The translations under genes were made by a program, and so were the position numbers. Of a DNA stretch of 64,000 bases, positions 22,462 through 36,852 are shown one piece after another; the stretch's first letter is position 1, and each line of letters begins with the position of its first letter. Origin of the DNA: Auanema rhodensis. Its lineage: Eukaryota; Nematoda; Chromadorea; Rhabditida; Rhabditidae. Below the pieces are notes generated by a model. The model saw nothing but the letters and a program-made list of their open reading frames with translations. It was not told the origin of the DNA and searched no databases. Location of the stretch: the NCBI GenBank assembly GCA_964057225.1, contig OZ059894.1, positions 19,188,476 to 19,252,475 on the forward strand, written 5' to 3'.

Positions 22462-25269
22462 AAGACGATGGACAATGTTATTCAACAAAAAAATTAATTC
22501 TTCAGGGTGAAAATCGAGGATATAAGTGTGAACTTATATCAGTTGATATCTCGGTGCATTTTTAAGCTAGCGCAAATCTGATAACACAGATCGACGCAGC
22601 TTAAAAATCCGCATCGAATGCACTATACTACATTGAGAAACGCTCAATACAAAAATTAGTTATGATCGTTTGAAAAGTGATGCATTAGTGTATGTTGAGT
22701 TTCCATGTACACTCAACATTGCTTCCAAAAACATTTTGACAAAAATTTTTTCGAAAAATTTAAGAATAATTTAGCAAAAAGTAGATGTTTTTAGATTTCT
22801 TTTTTCAAGACAAAGACGATGGACAATGTTATTCAACGAAAAAATTAATTCTTCAGGGTGAAAATCGAGGATATAAGTGTGAACTTTTATCAGTTGATAT
22901 CTCGGTGCATCTTTAAGCTAGCGCAAATCTGATAACACAGATCGACGCAGCTTAAAAATCCGCATCGAATGCACTATACTACATTGAGAAACGCTTAATA
23001 CAAAAATTAGTTATGATCGTTTGAAAAATGATGCATTAGTGTATGTTGAGTTTCCATGTACACTCAACATTGCTTCCAAAAACATTTTGACAAAAATTTT
23101 TTCGAAAAATTTCAAAATAATTTAGCAAAAAGTAGATGTTTTTAGATTCCATTTTTCAAGGCAAAGACGATGGACAATGTTATTCAACAAAAAAATTAAT
23201 TCTTCAGGGTGAAAATCGAGGATATAAGTGTAAACTTATATCAGTTGATATCTCGGTGCATTTTTAAGCTGGCGCAAATCTGATAACACAGATCGACGCA
23301 GCTTAAAAATCCGCATCAAATGCACTATACTACATTGAGAAACGCTTGATACAGAAATTAGTTATGATCGTTTGAAAAATGATCCATTAGTGTATGTTGA
23401 GTTTCCATGTACACTCAACATTGCTTCCAAAAACATTTTGACAAAAATTTTTTCGAAAAATTTCAAGATAAATTAGCAAAAAGTAGATGTTTTTAGATTC
23501 CTTTTTTCAAGGCAAAGACGATGGACGATGTTATTCAACGAAAAAATTAATTTATCAGGGTGAAAATCGAGGATATAAGTGTGAACTTATATCAGTTGAT
23601 ATCTCGGTGCGTTTTTAAGCTAGCGCAAATCTGATAACACAGATCGACGCAGCTTAAAAATCCGCATCGAATGCACTATACTACATTGAGAAACGATTGA
23701 TACAGAAATTAGTTATGATCGTTTGAAAAATGATCCATTAGTGTATGTTGAGTTTCCATGTACACTCAACATTGCTTCCAAAAATATTTTGACAAAAATT
23801 TTTTCGAAAAATTTCAAGATAAATTAGCAAAAAGTAAATGTTCTTAGATTGCTTTTTTCAAGGCAAAGACGATGGACAATGATATTCAACGAAAAAATTA
23901 ATTCTTCAGGGTGAAAATCGAGGATATAAGTGTGAACTTATATCAGTTGATATCTCGGTGCATTTTTAAGCTAGCGCAAATCTGATAACACAGATCGACG
24001 CAGCTTAAAAATCCGCATCGAATGCACTATACTACATTGAGAAACGCTCAATACAAAAATTAGTTATGATCGTTTGAAAAGTGATGCATTAGTGTATGTT
24101 GAGTTTCCATGTACACTCAACATTGCTTCCAAAAACATTTTGACAAAAATTTTTTCGAAAAATTTAAGAATAATTTAGCAAAAAGTAGATGTTTTTAGAT
24201 TTCTTTTTTCAAGACAAAGACGATGGACAATGTTATTCAACGAAAAAATTAATTCTTCAGGGTGAAAATCGAGGATATAAGTGTGAACTTTTATCAGTTG
24301 ATATCTCGGTGCATCTTTAAGCTAGCGCAAATCTGATAACACAGATCGACGCAGCTTAAAAATCCGCATCGAATGCACTATACTACATTGAGAAACGCTT
24401 AATACAAAAATTAGTTATGATCGTTTGAAAAATGATGCATTAGTGTATGTTGAGTTTCCATGTACACTCAACATTGCTTCCAAAAACATTTTGACAAAAC
24501 TTTTTTCGAAAAATTTCAAAATAATTTAGCAAAAAGTAGATGTTTTTAGATTCCATTTTTCAAGGCAAAGACGATGGACAATGTTATTCAACAAAAAAAT
24601 TAATTCTTCAGGGTGAAAATCGAGGATATAAGTGTAAACTTATATCAGTTGATATCTCGGTGCATTTTTAAGCTGGCGCAAATCTGATAACACAGATCGA
24701 CGCAGCTTAAAAATCCGCATCAAATGCACTATACTACATTGAGAAACGCTTGATACAGAAATTAGTTATGATCGTTTGAAAAATGATCCATTAGTGTATG
24801 TTGAGTTTCCATGTACACTCAACATTGCTTCCAAAAACATTTTGACAAAAATTTTTTCGAAAAATTTCAAGATAAATTAGCAAAAAGTAGATGTTTTTAG
24901 ATTCCTTTTTTCAAGGCAAAGACGATGGACGATGTTATTCAACGAAAAAATTAATTTATCAGGGTGAAAATCGAGGATATAAGTGTGAACTTATATCAGT
25001 TGATATCTCGGTGCGTTTTTAAGCTAGCGCAAATCTGATAACACAGATCGACGCAGCTTAAAAATCCGCATCGAATGCACTATACTACATTGAGAAACGA
25101 TTGATACAGAAATTAGTTATGATCGTTTGAAAAATGATCCATTAGTGTATGTTGAGTTTCCATGTACACTCAACATTGCTTCCAAAAATATTTTGACAAA
25201 AATTTTTTCGAAAAATTTCAAGATAAATTAGCAAAAAGTAAATGTTCTTAGATTGCTTTTTTCAAGGCA
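22462..25269 (+). repeat. HOR block E: two copies of a 4-monomer repeat (1404 bp)
   Basis: Copies are 22462-23865 and 23866-25269. Matching units share rare variants: GAAAAGTGATGC with TTTAAGAATAAT and AAGACAAAG (22462 and 23866); CTTTTATCAG with GCATCTTT (22813 and 24217); AGTGTAAACTT with GCTGGCGC and CTTGATACAGAA (23164 and 24568); GATGGACGATG with TTTATCAGG, GTGCGTTTTT and AAAATATTTT (23515 and 24919). The first unit of each copy differs at its left end (ACAATGTTATTC against ACAATGATATTC), which gives the exchange position. A private change, AAAACTTTTTTCG near 24498, is in copy 2 only. Confidence 0.88.
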
Positions 25270-28200
25270 AAGACGATGGACAATGATATTCAACGAAAAA
25301 ATTAATTCTTCAGGGTGAAAATCGAGGATATAAGTGTGAACTTATATCAGTTGATATCTCGGTGCATTTTTAAGCTAGCGCAAATCTGATAACACAGATC
25401 GACGCAGCTTAAAAATCCGCATCGAATGCACTATACTACATTGAGAAACGATTGATACAGAAATTAGTTATGATCGTTTGAAAAATGATCCATTAGTGTA
25501 TGTTGAGTTTCCATGTACACTCAACATTGCTTCCAAAAACATTTTGACAAAAATTTTTTCGAAAAATTTCAAGATAAATTAGCAAAAAGTAAATGTTCTT
25601 AGATTGCTTTTTTCAAGGCAAAGACGATGGACAATGATATTCAACGAAAAAATTAATTCTTCAGGGTGAAAATCGAGGATATAAGTGTGAACTTATATCA
25701 GTTGATATCTCGGTGCATTTTTAAGCTAGCGCAAATCTGATAACACAGATCGACGCAGCTTAAAAATCCGCATCGAATGCACTATACTACATTGAGAAAC
25801 GCTTAATACAAAAATTAGTTATGATCGTTTGAAAAATGATGCATTAGTGTATGTTGAGTTTCCATGTACACTCAACATTGCTTCCAAAAACATTTTGACA
25901 AAAATTTTTTCGAAAAATTTCAAAATAAATTAGCAAAAAGTAGATGTTTTTAGATTCCATTTTTCAAGGCAAAGACGATGGACAATGTTATTCAACGAAA
26001 AAATTAATTCTTCAGGGTGAAAATCGAGGATATAAGTGTGAACTTATATCAGTTGATATCTCGGTGCATTTTTAAGCTAGCGCAAATCTGATAACACAGA
26101 TCGACGCAGCTTAAAAATCCGCATCGAATGCACTATACTACATTGAGAAACGCTTAATACAAAAATTAGTTATGATCGTTTGAAAAATGATGCATTAGTG
26201 TATGTTGAGTTTCCATGTACACTCAACATTGCTTCCAAAAACATTTTGACAAAAATTTTTTCGAAAAATTTCAAGATAAATTAGCAAATAGTAGATGTTT
26301 TTAGATTCCTTTTTTCAAGGCAAAGACGATGGACAATGTTATTCAACGGAAAAATTAATTTTTCAGGGTGAAAATCGAGGATATAAGTGTGAACTTATAT
26401 CAGTTGATATCTCGGTGCATTTTTAAGCTAGCGCAAATCTGATAACACAGATCGACGCAGCTTAAAAATCCGCATCGAATGCACTATACTACATTGACAA
26501 ACGCTTAATACAAAAATTAGTTATGATCGTTTGAAAAATGATGCATTAGTGTATGTTGAGTTTCCATGTACACTCAACATTGCTTCCAAAAACATTTTGA
26601 CAAAAATTTTTTCGAAAAATTTCAAAATAAATTAGCAAAAAGTAGATGTTTTTAGATTCCTTTTTTCAAGGCAAAGACGATGGACAATGTTATTCAACGA
26701 AAAAATTAATTTTTCAGGGTGAAAATCGAGGATATAAGTGTGAACTTATATCAGTTGATATCTCGGTGCATTTTTAAGCTAGCGCAAATCTGATAACACA
26801 GATCGACGCAGCTTAAAAATCCGCATCGAATGCACTATACTACATTGAGAAACGCTTGATACAGAAATTAGTTATGATCGTTTGAAAAATGATCCATTAG
26901 TGTATGTTGAGTTTCCATGTACACTCAACATTGCTTCCAAAAACATTTTGACAAAAATTTTTTCGAAAAATTTCAAGATAAATTAGCAAAAAGTAAATGT
27001 TCTTAGATTGCTTTTTTCAAGGCAAAGACGATGGACAATGATATTCAACGAAAAAATTATTTCTTCAGGGTGAAAATCGAGGATATAAGTGTGAACTTAT
27101 ATCAGTTGATATCTCGGTGCATTTTTAAGCTAGCACAAATCTGATAACACAGATCGACGCAGCTTAAAAATCCGCATCGAATGCACTATACTACATTGAG
27201 AAACGCTTAATACAAAAATTAGTTATGATCGTTTGAAAAATGATGCATTAGTGTATGTTGAGTTTCCATGTACACTCAACATTGCTTCCAAAAACATTTT
27301 GACAAAAATTTTTTCGAAAAATTTCAAGATAAATTAGCAAAAAGTAGATGTTTTTAGATTCCTTTTTTCAAGGCAAAGACGATGGACAATGTTATTCAAC
27401 GGAAAAATTAATTTTTCAGGGTGAAAATCGAGGATATAAGTGTGAACTTATATCAGTTGATATCTCGGTGCATTTTTAAGCTAGCGCAAATCTGATAACA
27501 CAGATCGACGCAGCTTAAAAATCCGCATCGAATGCACTATACTACATTGAGAAACGCTTGATACAGAAATTAGTTATGATCGTTTGAAAAATGATCCATT
27601 AGTGTATGTTGAGTTTCCATGTACACTCAACATTGCTTCCAAAAACATTTTGACAAAAATTTTTTCGAAAAATTTCAAGATAAATTAGCAAAAAGTAAAT
27701 GTTCTTAGATTGCTTTTTTCAAGGCAAAGACGATGGACAATGATATTCAACGAAAAAATTAATTCTTCAGGGTGAAAATCGAGGATATAAGTGTGAACTT
27801 ATATCAGTTGATATCTCGGTGCATTTTTAAGCTAGCACAAATCTGATAACACAGATCGACGCAGCTTAAAAATCCGCATCGAATGCACTATACTACATTG
27901 AGAAACGCTTAATACAAAAATTAGTTATGATCGTTTGAAAAATGATGCATTAGTGTATGTTGAGTTTCCATGTACACTCAACATTGCTTCCAAAAACATT
28001 TTGACAAAAATTTTTTCGAAAAATTTCAAGATAAATTAGCAAAAAGTAGATGTTTTTAGATTCCTTTTTTCAAGGCAAAGACGATGGACAATGTTATTCA
28101 ACGGAAAAATTAATTTTTCAGGGTGAAAATCGAGGATATAAGTGTGAACTTATATCAGTTGATATCTCGGTGCATTTTTAAGCTAGCGCAAATCTGATAA

Positions 28201-30183
28201 CACAGATCGACGCAGCTTAAAAATCCGCATCGAATGCACTATACTACATTGAGGAACGCTTAATACAAAAATTAGTTATGATCGTTTGAAAAATGATGCA
28301 TTAGTGTATGTTGAGTTTCCATGTACACTCAACATTGCTTCCAAAAACATTTTGACAAAAATTTTTTCGAAAAATTTCAAGATAAATTAGCAAAAAGTAG
28401 ATGTTTTTAGATTCCTTTTTTCAAGGCAAAGACGATGGACGATGTTATTCAACGAAAAAATTAATTTATCAGGGTGAAAATCGAGGATATAAGTGTGAAC
28501 TTATATCAGTTGATATCTCGGTGCATTTTTAAGCTAGCGCAAATCTGATAACACAGATCGACGCAGCTTAAAAATCCGCATCGAATGCACTATACTACAT
28601 TGAGAAACGATTGATACAGAAATTAGTTATGATCGTTTGAAAAATGATCCATTAGTGTATGTTGAGTTTCCATGTACACTCAACATTGCTTCCAAAAACA
28701 TTTTGACAAAAATTTTTTCGAAAAATTTCAAGATAAATTAGCAAAAAGTAAATGTTCTTAGATTGCTTTTTTCAAGGCAAAGACGATGGACAATGATATT
28801 CAACGAAAAAATTAATTCTTCAGGGTGAAAATCGAGGATATAAGTGTGAACTTATATCAGTTGATATCTCGGTGCATTTTTAAGCTAGCGCAAATCTGAT
28901 AACACAGATCGACGCAGCTTAAAAATCCGCATCGAATGCACTATACTACATTGAGAAACGCTTAATACAAAAATTAGTTATGATCGTTTGAAAAATGATG
29001 CATTAGTGTATGTTGAGTTTCCATGTACACTCAACATTGCTTCCAAAAACATTTTGACAAAAATTTTTTCGAAAAATTTCAAGATAAATTAGCAAAAAGT
29101 AGATGTTTTTAGATTCCTTTTTTCAAGGCAAAGACGATGGACGATGTTATTCAACGAAAAAATTAATTTATCAGGGTGAAAATCGAGGATATAAGTGTGA
29201 ACTTATATCAGTTGATATCTCGGTGCATTTTTAAGCTAGCGCAAATCTGATAACACAGATCGACGCAGCTTAAAAATCCGCATCGAATGCACTATACTAC
29301 ATTGAGAAACGATTGATACAGAAATTAGTTATGATCGTTTGAAAAATGATCCATTAGTGTATGTTGAGTTTCCATGTACACTCAACATTGCTTCCAAAAA
29401 CATTTTGACAAAAATTTTTTCGAAAAATTTCAAGATAAATTAGCAAAAAGTAAATGTTCTTAGATTGCTTTTTTCAAGGCAAAGACGATGGACAATGATA
29501 TTCAACGAAAAAATTAATTCTTCAGGGTGAAAATCGAGGATATAAGTGTGAACTTATATCAGTTGATATCTCTGTGAATTTTTAAGCTAGCGCAAATCTG
29601 ATAACAAAGATCGACGCAGCTTAAAAATCCGCATCGAATGCACTATACTACATTGAGAGACGCTTAATACAAAAATTAGTTATGATCGTTTGAAAAATGA
29701 TGCATTAGTGTATGTTGAGTTTCCATGTACACTCAACATTGCTTCCAAAAACATTTTGACAAAAATTTTTTCGAAAAATTTCAAAATAAATTAGCAAAAA
29801 GTAGATGTTTTTAGATTCCTTTTTTCAAGGCAAAGACGATGGACAATGTTATTCAACGAAAAAATTAATTTTTCAGGGTGAAAATCGAGGATATAAGTGT
29901 GAACTTATATCAGTTGATATCTCGGTGCATTTTTAAGCTAGCGCAAATCTGATAACACAGATCGACGCAGCTTAAAAATCCGCATCGAATGCACTATACT
30001 ACATTGAGAAACGCTTAATACAAAAATTAGTTATGATCGTTTGAAAAATGATGCATTAGTGTATGTTGAGTTTCCATGTACACTCAACATTGCTTCCAAA
30101 AACATTTTGACAAAAATTTTTTCGAAAAATTTCAAGATAAATTAGCAAAAAGTAGATGTTTTTAGATTCCTTTTTTCAAGGCA
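25270..30183 (+). repeat. Mosaic block F: mostly dimers (702 bp)
   Basis: Fourteen units shuffle a small set of variants: ACAATGATATTC, CAACGGAAAAATT, TTTTTCAGG, CTTGATACAGAA with GATCCATT, and GTAAATGTTCTTAGATTGC. Local 702-bp pairs are visible: 26674/27025 with 27376/27727, both with GCTAGCACAAAT in the second unit, and 28429/28780 with 29131/29482, the first of each with GATGGACGATG and TTTATCAGG. Unit 29482 has private changes (CTCTGTGAATT, TAACAAAGATC). Confidence 0.75.
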
Positions 30184-32991
30184 AAGACGATGGACGATGT
30201 TATTCAACGAAAAAATTAATTTATCAGGGTGAAAATCGAGGATATAAGTGTGAACTTATATCAGTTGATATCTCGGTGCATTTTTAAGCTAGCGCAAATC
30301 TGATAACACAGATCGACGCAGCTTAAAAATCCGCATCGAATGCACTATACTACATTGAGAAACGATTGATACAGAAATTAGTTATGATCGTTTGAAAAAT
30401 GATCCATTAGTGTATGTTGAGTTTCCATGTACACTCAACATTGCTTCCAAAAACATTTTGACAAAAATTTTTTCGAAAAATTTCAAGATAAATTAGCAAA
30501 AAGTAAATGTTTTTAGATTGCTTTTTTCAAGGCAAAGACGATGGACAATGATATTCAACGAAAAAATTAATTCTTCAGGGTGAAAATCGAGGATATAAGT
30601 GTGAACTTATATCAGTTGATATCTCGGTGCATTTTTAAGCTAGCGCAAATCTGATAACACAGATCGACGCAGCTTAAAAATCCGCATCGAATGCACTATA
30701 CTACATTGAGAGACGCTTAATACAAAAATTAGTTATGATCGTTTGAAAAATGATGCATTAGTGTATGTTGAGTTTCCATGTACACTCAACATTGCTTCCA
30801 AAAACATTTTGACAAAAATTTTTTCGAAAAATTTCAAAATAAATTAGCAAAAAGTAGATGTTTTTAGATTCCTTTTTTCAAGGCAAAGACGATGGACAAT
30901 GTTATTCAACGGAAAAATTAATTTTTCAGGGTGAAAATCGAGGATATAAGTGTGAACTTATATCAGTTGATATCTCGGTGCATTTTTAAGCTAGCGCAAA
31001 TCTGATAACACAGATCGACGCAGCTTAAAAATCCGCATCGAATGCACTATACTACATTGAGAAACGCTTGATACAGAAATTAGTTATGATCGTTTGAAAA
31101 ATGATGCATTAGTGTATGTTGAGTTTCCATGTACACTCAACATTGCTTCCAAAAACATTTTGACAAAAATTTTTTCGAAAAATTTCAAGATAAATTAGCA
31201 AAAAGTAGCTGTTTTTAGATTCCTTTTTTCAAGGCAAAGACGATGGACAATGTTATTCAACGAAAAAATTAATTTTTCAGGGTGAAAATCGAGGATATAA
31301 GTGTGAACTTATATCAGTTGATATCTCGGTGCATTTTTAAGCTAGCGCAAATCTGATAACACAGATCGACGCAGCTTAAAAATCCGCATCGAATGCACTA
31401 TACTACATTGAGAAACGCTTAATACAAAAATTAGTTATGATCGTTTGAAAAATGATGCATTAGTGTATGTTGAGTTTCCATGTACACTCAACATTGCTTC
31501 CAAAAACATTTTGACAAAAATTTTTTCGAAAAATTTCAAGATAAATTAGCAAAAAGTAGATGTTTTTAGATTCCTTTTTTCAAGGCAAAGACGATGGACA
31601 ATGTTATTCAACGAAAAAATTAATTTATCAGGGTGAAAATCGAGGATATAAGTGTGAACTTATATCAGTTGATATCTCGGTGCATTTTTAAGCTAGCGCA
31701 AATCTGATAACACAGATCGACGCAGCTTAAAAATCCGCATCGAATGCACTATACTACATTGAGAAACGCTTAATACAAAAATTAGTTATGATCGTTTGAA
31801 AAATGATCCATTAGTGTATGTTGAGTTTCCATGTACACTCAACATTGCTTCCAAAAACATTTTGACAAAAATTTTTTCGAAAAATTTCAAGATAAATTAG
31901 CAAAAAGTAAATGTTCTTAGATTGCTTTTTTCAAGGCAAAGACGATGGACAATGATATTCAACGAAAAAATTAATTCTTCAGGGTGAAAATCGAGGATAT
32001 AAGTGTGAACTTATATCAGTTGATATCTCGGTGCATTTTTAAGCTAGCGCAAATCTGATAACACAGATCGACGCAGCTTAAAAATCCGCATCGAATGCAC
32101 TATACTACATTGAGAGACGCTTAATACAAAAATTAGTTATGATCGTTTGAAAAATGATGCATTAGTGTATGTTGAGTTTCCATGTACACTCAACATTGCT
32201 TCCAAAAACATTTTGACAAAAATTTTTTCGAAAAATTTCAAAATAAATTAGCAAAAAGTAGATGTTTTTAGATTCCTTTTTTCAAGGCAAAGACGATGGA
32301 CAATGTTATTCAACGGAAAAATTAATTTTTCAGGGTGAAAATCGAGGATATAAGTGTGAACTTATATCAGTTGATATCTCGGTGCATTTTTAAGCTAGCG
32401 CAAATCTGATAACACAGATCGACGCAGCTTAAAAATCCGCATCGAATGCACTATACTACATTGAGAAACGCTTAATACAAAAATTAGTTATGATCGTTTG
32501 AAAAATGATGCATTAGTGTATGTTGAGTTTCCATGTACACTCAACATTGCTTCCAAAAACATTTTGACAAAAATGTTTTCGAAAAATTTCAAAATAAATT
32601 AGCAAAAAGTAGATGTTTTTAGATTCCTTTTTTCAAGGCAAAGACGATGGACAATGTTATTCAACGAAAAAATTAATTTTTCAAGGTGAAAATCGAGGAT
32701 ATAAGTGTGAACTTATATCAGTTGATATCTCGGTGCATTTTTAAGCTAGCGCAAATCTGATAACACAGATCGACGCAGCTTAAAAATCCGCATCGAATGC
32801 ACTATACTACATTGAGAAACGCTTGATACAGAAATTAGTTATGATCGTTTGAAAAATGATCCATTAGTGTATGTTGAGTTTCCATGTACACTCAACATTG
32901 CTTCCAAAAACATTTTGACAAAAATTTTTTCGAAAAATTTCAAGATAAATTAGCAAAAAGTAGCTGTTTTTAGATTCCTTTTTTCAAGGCA

Positions 32992-34746
32992 AAGACGATG
33001 GACAATGTTATTCAACGGAAAAATTAATTTTTCAGGGTGAAAATCGAGGATATAAGTGTGAACTTATATCAGTTAATATCTCGGTGCATTTTTAAGCTAG
33101 CGCAAATCTGATAACACAGATCGACGCAGCTTAAAAATCCGCATCGAATGCACTATACTACATTGAGAAACGCTTAATACAAAAATTAGTTATGATCGTT
33201 TGAAAAATGATGCATTAGTGTATGTTGAGTTTCCATGTACACTCAACATTGCTTCCAAAAACATTTTGACAAAAATGTTTTCGAAAAATTTCAAAATAAA
33301 TTAGCAAAAAGTAGATGTTTTTAGATTCCTTTTTTCAAGGCAAAGACGATGGACAATGTTATTCAACGAAAAAATTAATTTTTCAAGGTGAAAATCGAGG
33401 ATATAAGTGTGAACTTATATCAGTTGATATCTCGGTGCATTTTTAAGCTAGCGCAAATCTGATAACACAGATCGACGCAGCTTAAAAATCCGCATCGAAT
33501 GCACTATACTACATTGAGAAACGCTTAATACAAAAATTAGTTATGATCGTTTGAAAAATGATGCATTAGTGTATGTTGAGTTTCCATGTACACTCAACAT
33601 TGCTTCCAAAAACATTTTGACAAAAATGTTTTCGAAAAATTTCAAAATAAATTAGCAAAAAGTAGATGTTTTTAGATTCCTTTTTTCAAGGCAAAGACGA
33701 TGGACAATGTTATTCAACGAAAAAATTAATTTTTCAAGGTGAAAATCGAGGATATAAGTGTGAACTTATATCAGTTGATATCTCGGTGCATTTTTAAGCT
33801 AGCGCAAATCTGATAACACAGATCGACGCAGCTTAAAAATCCGCATCGAATGCACTATACTACATTGAGAAACGCTTGATACAGAAATTAGTTATGATCG
33901 TTTGAAAAATGATCCATTAGTGTATGTTGAGTTTCCATGTACACTCAACATTGCTTCCAAAAACATTTTGACAAAAATTTTTTCGAAAAATTTCAAGATA
34001 AATTAGCAAAAAGTAGCTGTTTTTAGATTCCTTTTTTCAAGGCAAAGACGATGGACAATGTTATTCAACGGAAAAATTAATTTTTCAGGGTGAAAATCGA
34101 GGATATAAGTGTGAACTTATATCAGTTAATATCTCGGTGCATTTTTAAGCTAGCGCAAATCTGATAACACAGATCGACGCAGCTTAAAAATCCGCATCGA
34201 ATGCACTATACTACATTGAGAAACGCTTAATACAAAAATTAGTTATGATCGTTTGAAAAATGATGCATTAGTGTATGTTGAGTTTCCATGTACACTCAAC
34301 ATTGCTTCCAAAAACATTTTGACAAAAATGTTTTCGAAAAATTTCAAAATAAATTAGCAAAAAGTAGATGTTTTTAGATTCCTTTTTTCAAGGCAAAGAC
34401 GATGGACAATGTTATTCAACGAAAAAATTAATTTTTCAAGGTGAAAATCGAGGATATAAGTGTGAACTTATATCAGTTGATATCTCGGTGCATTTTTAAG
34501 CTAGCGCAAATCTGATAACACAGATCGACGCAGCTTAAAAATCCGCATCGAATGCACTATACTACATTGAGAAACGCTTGATACAGAAATTAGTTATGAT
34601 CGTTTGAAAAATGATCCATTAGTGTATGTTGAGTTTCCATGTACACTCAACATTGCTTCCAAAAACATTTTGACAAAAATTTTTTCGAAAAATTTCAAGA
34701 TAAATTAGCAAAAAGTAGCTGTTTTTAGATTCCTTTTTTCAAGGCA
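32992..34746 (+). repeat. Local 3-mer repeat inside block G (1053 bp plus a shortened 702-bp copy)
   Basis: Unit 32992 carries CAGTTAATATC, CAACGG and AAAATGTTTTCG. It is followed by 33343 (TCAAGGTG, AAAATGTTTTCG) and 33694 (TCAAGGTG, CTTGATACAGAA, GTAGCTGTTT). The CAGTTAATATC unit recurs at 34045, followed directly by a copy of 33694 at 34396, so the second copy lacks the middle unit. Confidence 0.75.
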
Positions 34747-36852
34747 AAGACGATGGACGATGTTATTCAACGAAAAAATCAATTTTTCAGGGTGAAAATC
34801 GAGGATATAAGTGTGAACTTATATCAGTTGATATCTCGGTGCATTTTTAAGCTAGCGCAAATCTGATAACACAGATCGACGCAGCTTAAAAATCCGCATC
34901 GAATGCACTATACTACATTGAGAAACGCTTGATACAGAAATTAGTTATGATCGTTTGAAAAATGATCCATTAGTGTATGTTGAGTTTCCATGTACACTCA
35001 ACATTGCTTCCAAAAACATTTTGACAAAAATTTTTTCGAAAAATTTCAAGATAAATTAGCAAAAAGTAGATTTTTTTAGATTGCTTTTTTCAAGGCAAAG
35101 ACGATGGACAATGATATTCAACGAAAAAATTAATTCTTCAGGGTGAAAATCGAGGATATAAGTGTGAACTTATATCAGTTGATATCTCGGTGCATTTTTA
35201 AGCTAGCGCAAATCTGATAACACAGATCGACGCAGCTTAAAAATCCGCATCGAATGCACTATACTACATTGAGAAACGCTTGATACAGAAATTAGTTATG
35301 ATCGTTTGAAAAATGATCCATTAGTGTATGTTGAGTTTCCATGTACACTCAACATTGCTTCCAAAAACATTTTGACAAAAATTTTTTCGAAAAATTTCAA
35401 AATAAATTAGCAGAAAGTAGATGTTTTTAGATTGCTTTTTTCAAGGCAAAGACGATGGACAATGTTATTCAACGAAAAAATTAATTCTTCAGGGTGAAAA
35501 TCGAGGATATAAGTGTGAACTTATATCAGTTGATATCTCGGTGCATTTTTAAGCTAGCGCAAATCTGATAACACAGATCGACGCAGCTTAAAAATCCGCA
35601 TCGAATGCACTATACTACATTGAGAAACGCTTAATACAAAAATTAGTTATGATCGTTTGAAAAATGATGCATTAGTGTATGTTGAGTTTCCATGTACACT
35701 CAACATTGCTTCCAAAAACATTTTGACAAAAATTTTTTCGAAAAATTTCAAGATAAATTAGCAAAAAGTAGATGTTTTTAGATTGCTTTTTTCAAGGCAA
35801 AGACGATGGACAATGTTATTCAACGAAAAAATTAATTTTTCAGGGTGAAAATCGAGGATATAAGTGTGAACTTATATCAGTTGATATCTCGGTGCATTTT
35901 TAAGCTAGCGCAAATCTGATAACACAGATCGACGCAGCTTAAAAATCCGCATCGAATGCACTATACTACATTGAGAAACGCTCAATACAAAAATTAGTTA
36001 TGATCGTTTGAAAAATGATCCATTAGTGTATGTTGAGTTTCCATGTACACTCAACATTGCTTCCAAAAACATTTTGACAAAAATTTTTTCGAAAAATTTC
36101 AAGATAAATTAGCAAAAAGTAGATTTTTTTAGATTGCTTTTTTCAAGGCAAAGACGATGGACAATGATATTCAACGAAAAAATTAATTCTTCAGGGTGAA
36201 AATCGAGGATATAAGTGTGAACTTATATCAGTTGATATCTCGGTGCATTTTTAAGCTAGCGCAAATCTGATAACACAGATCGACGCAGCTTAAAAATCCG
36301 CATCGAATGCACTATACTACATTGAGAAACGCTTGATACAGAAATTAGTTATGATCGTTTGAAAAATGATCCATTAGTGTATGTTGAGTTTCCATGTACA
36401 CTCAACATTGCTTCCAAAAACATTTTGACAAAAATTTTTTCGAAAAATTTCAAAATAAATTAGCAAAAAGTAGATGTTTTTAGATTGCTTTTTTCAAGGC
36501 AAAGACGATGGACAATGTTATTCAACGAAAAAATTAATTCTTCAGGGTGAAAATCGAGGATATAAGTGTGAACTTATATCAGTTGATATCTCGGTGCATT
36601 TTTAAGCTAGCGCAAATCTGATAACACAGATCGACGCAGCTTAAAAATCCGCATCGAATGCACTATACTACATTGAGAAACGCTCAATACAAAAATTAGT
36701 TATGATCGTTTGAAAAATGATCCATTAGTGTATGTTGAGTTTCCATGTACACTCAACATTGCTTCCAAAAACATTTTGACAAAAATTTTTTCGAAAAATT
36801 TCAAAATAATTTAGCAAAAAGTAGATGTTTTTAGATTGCTTTTTTCAAGGCA

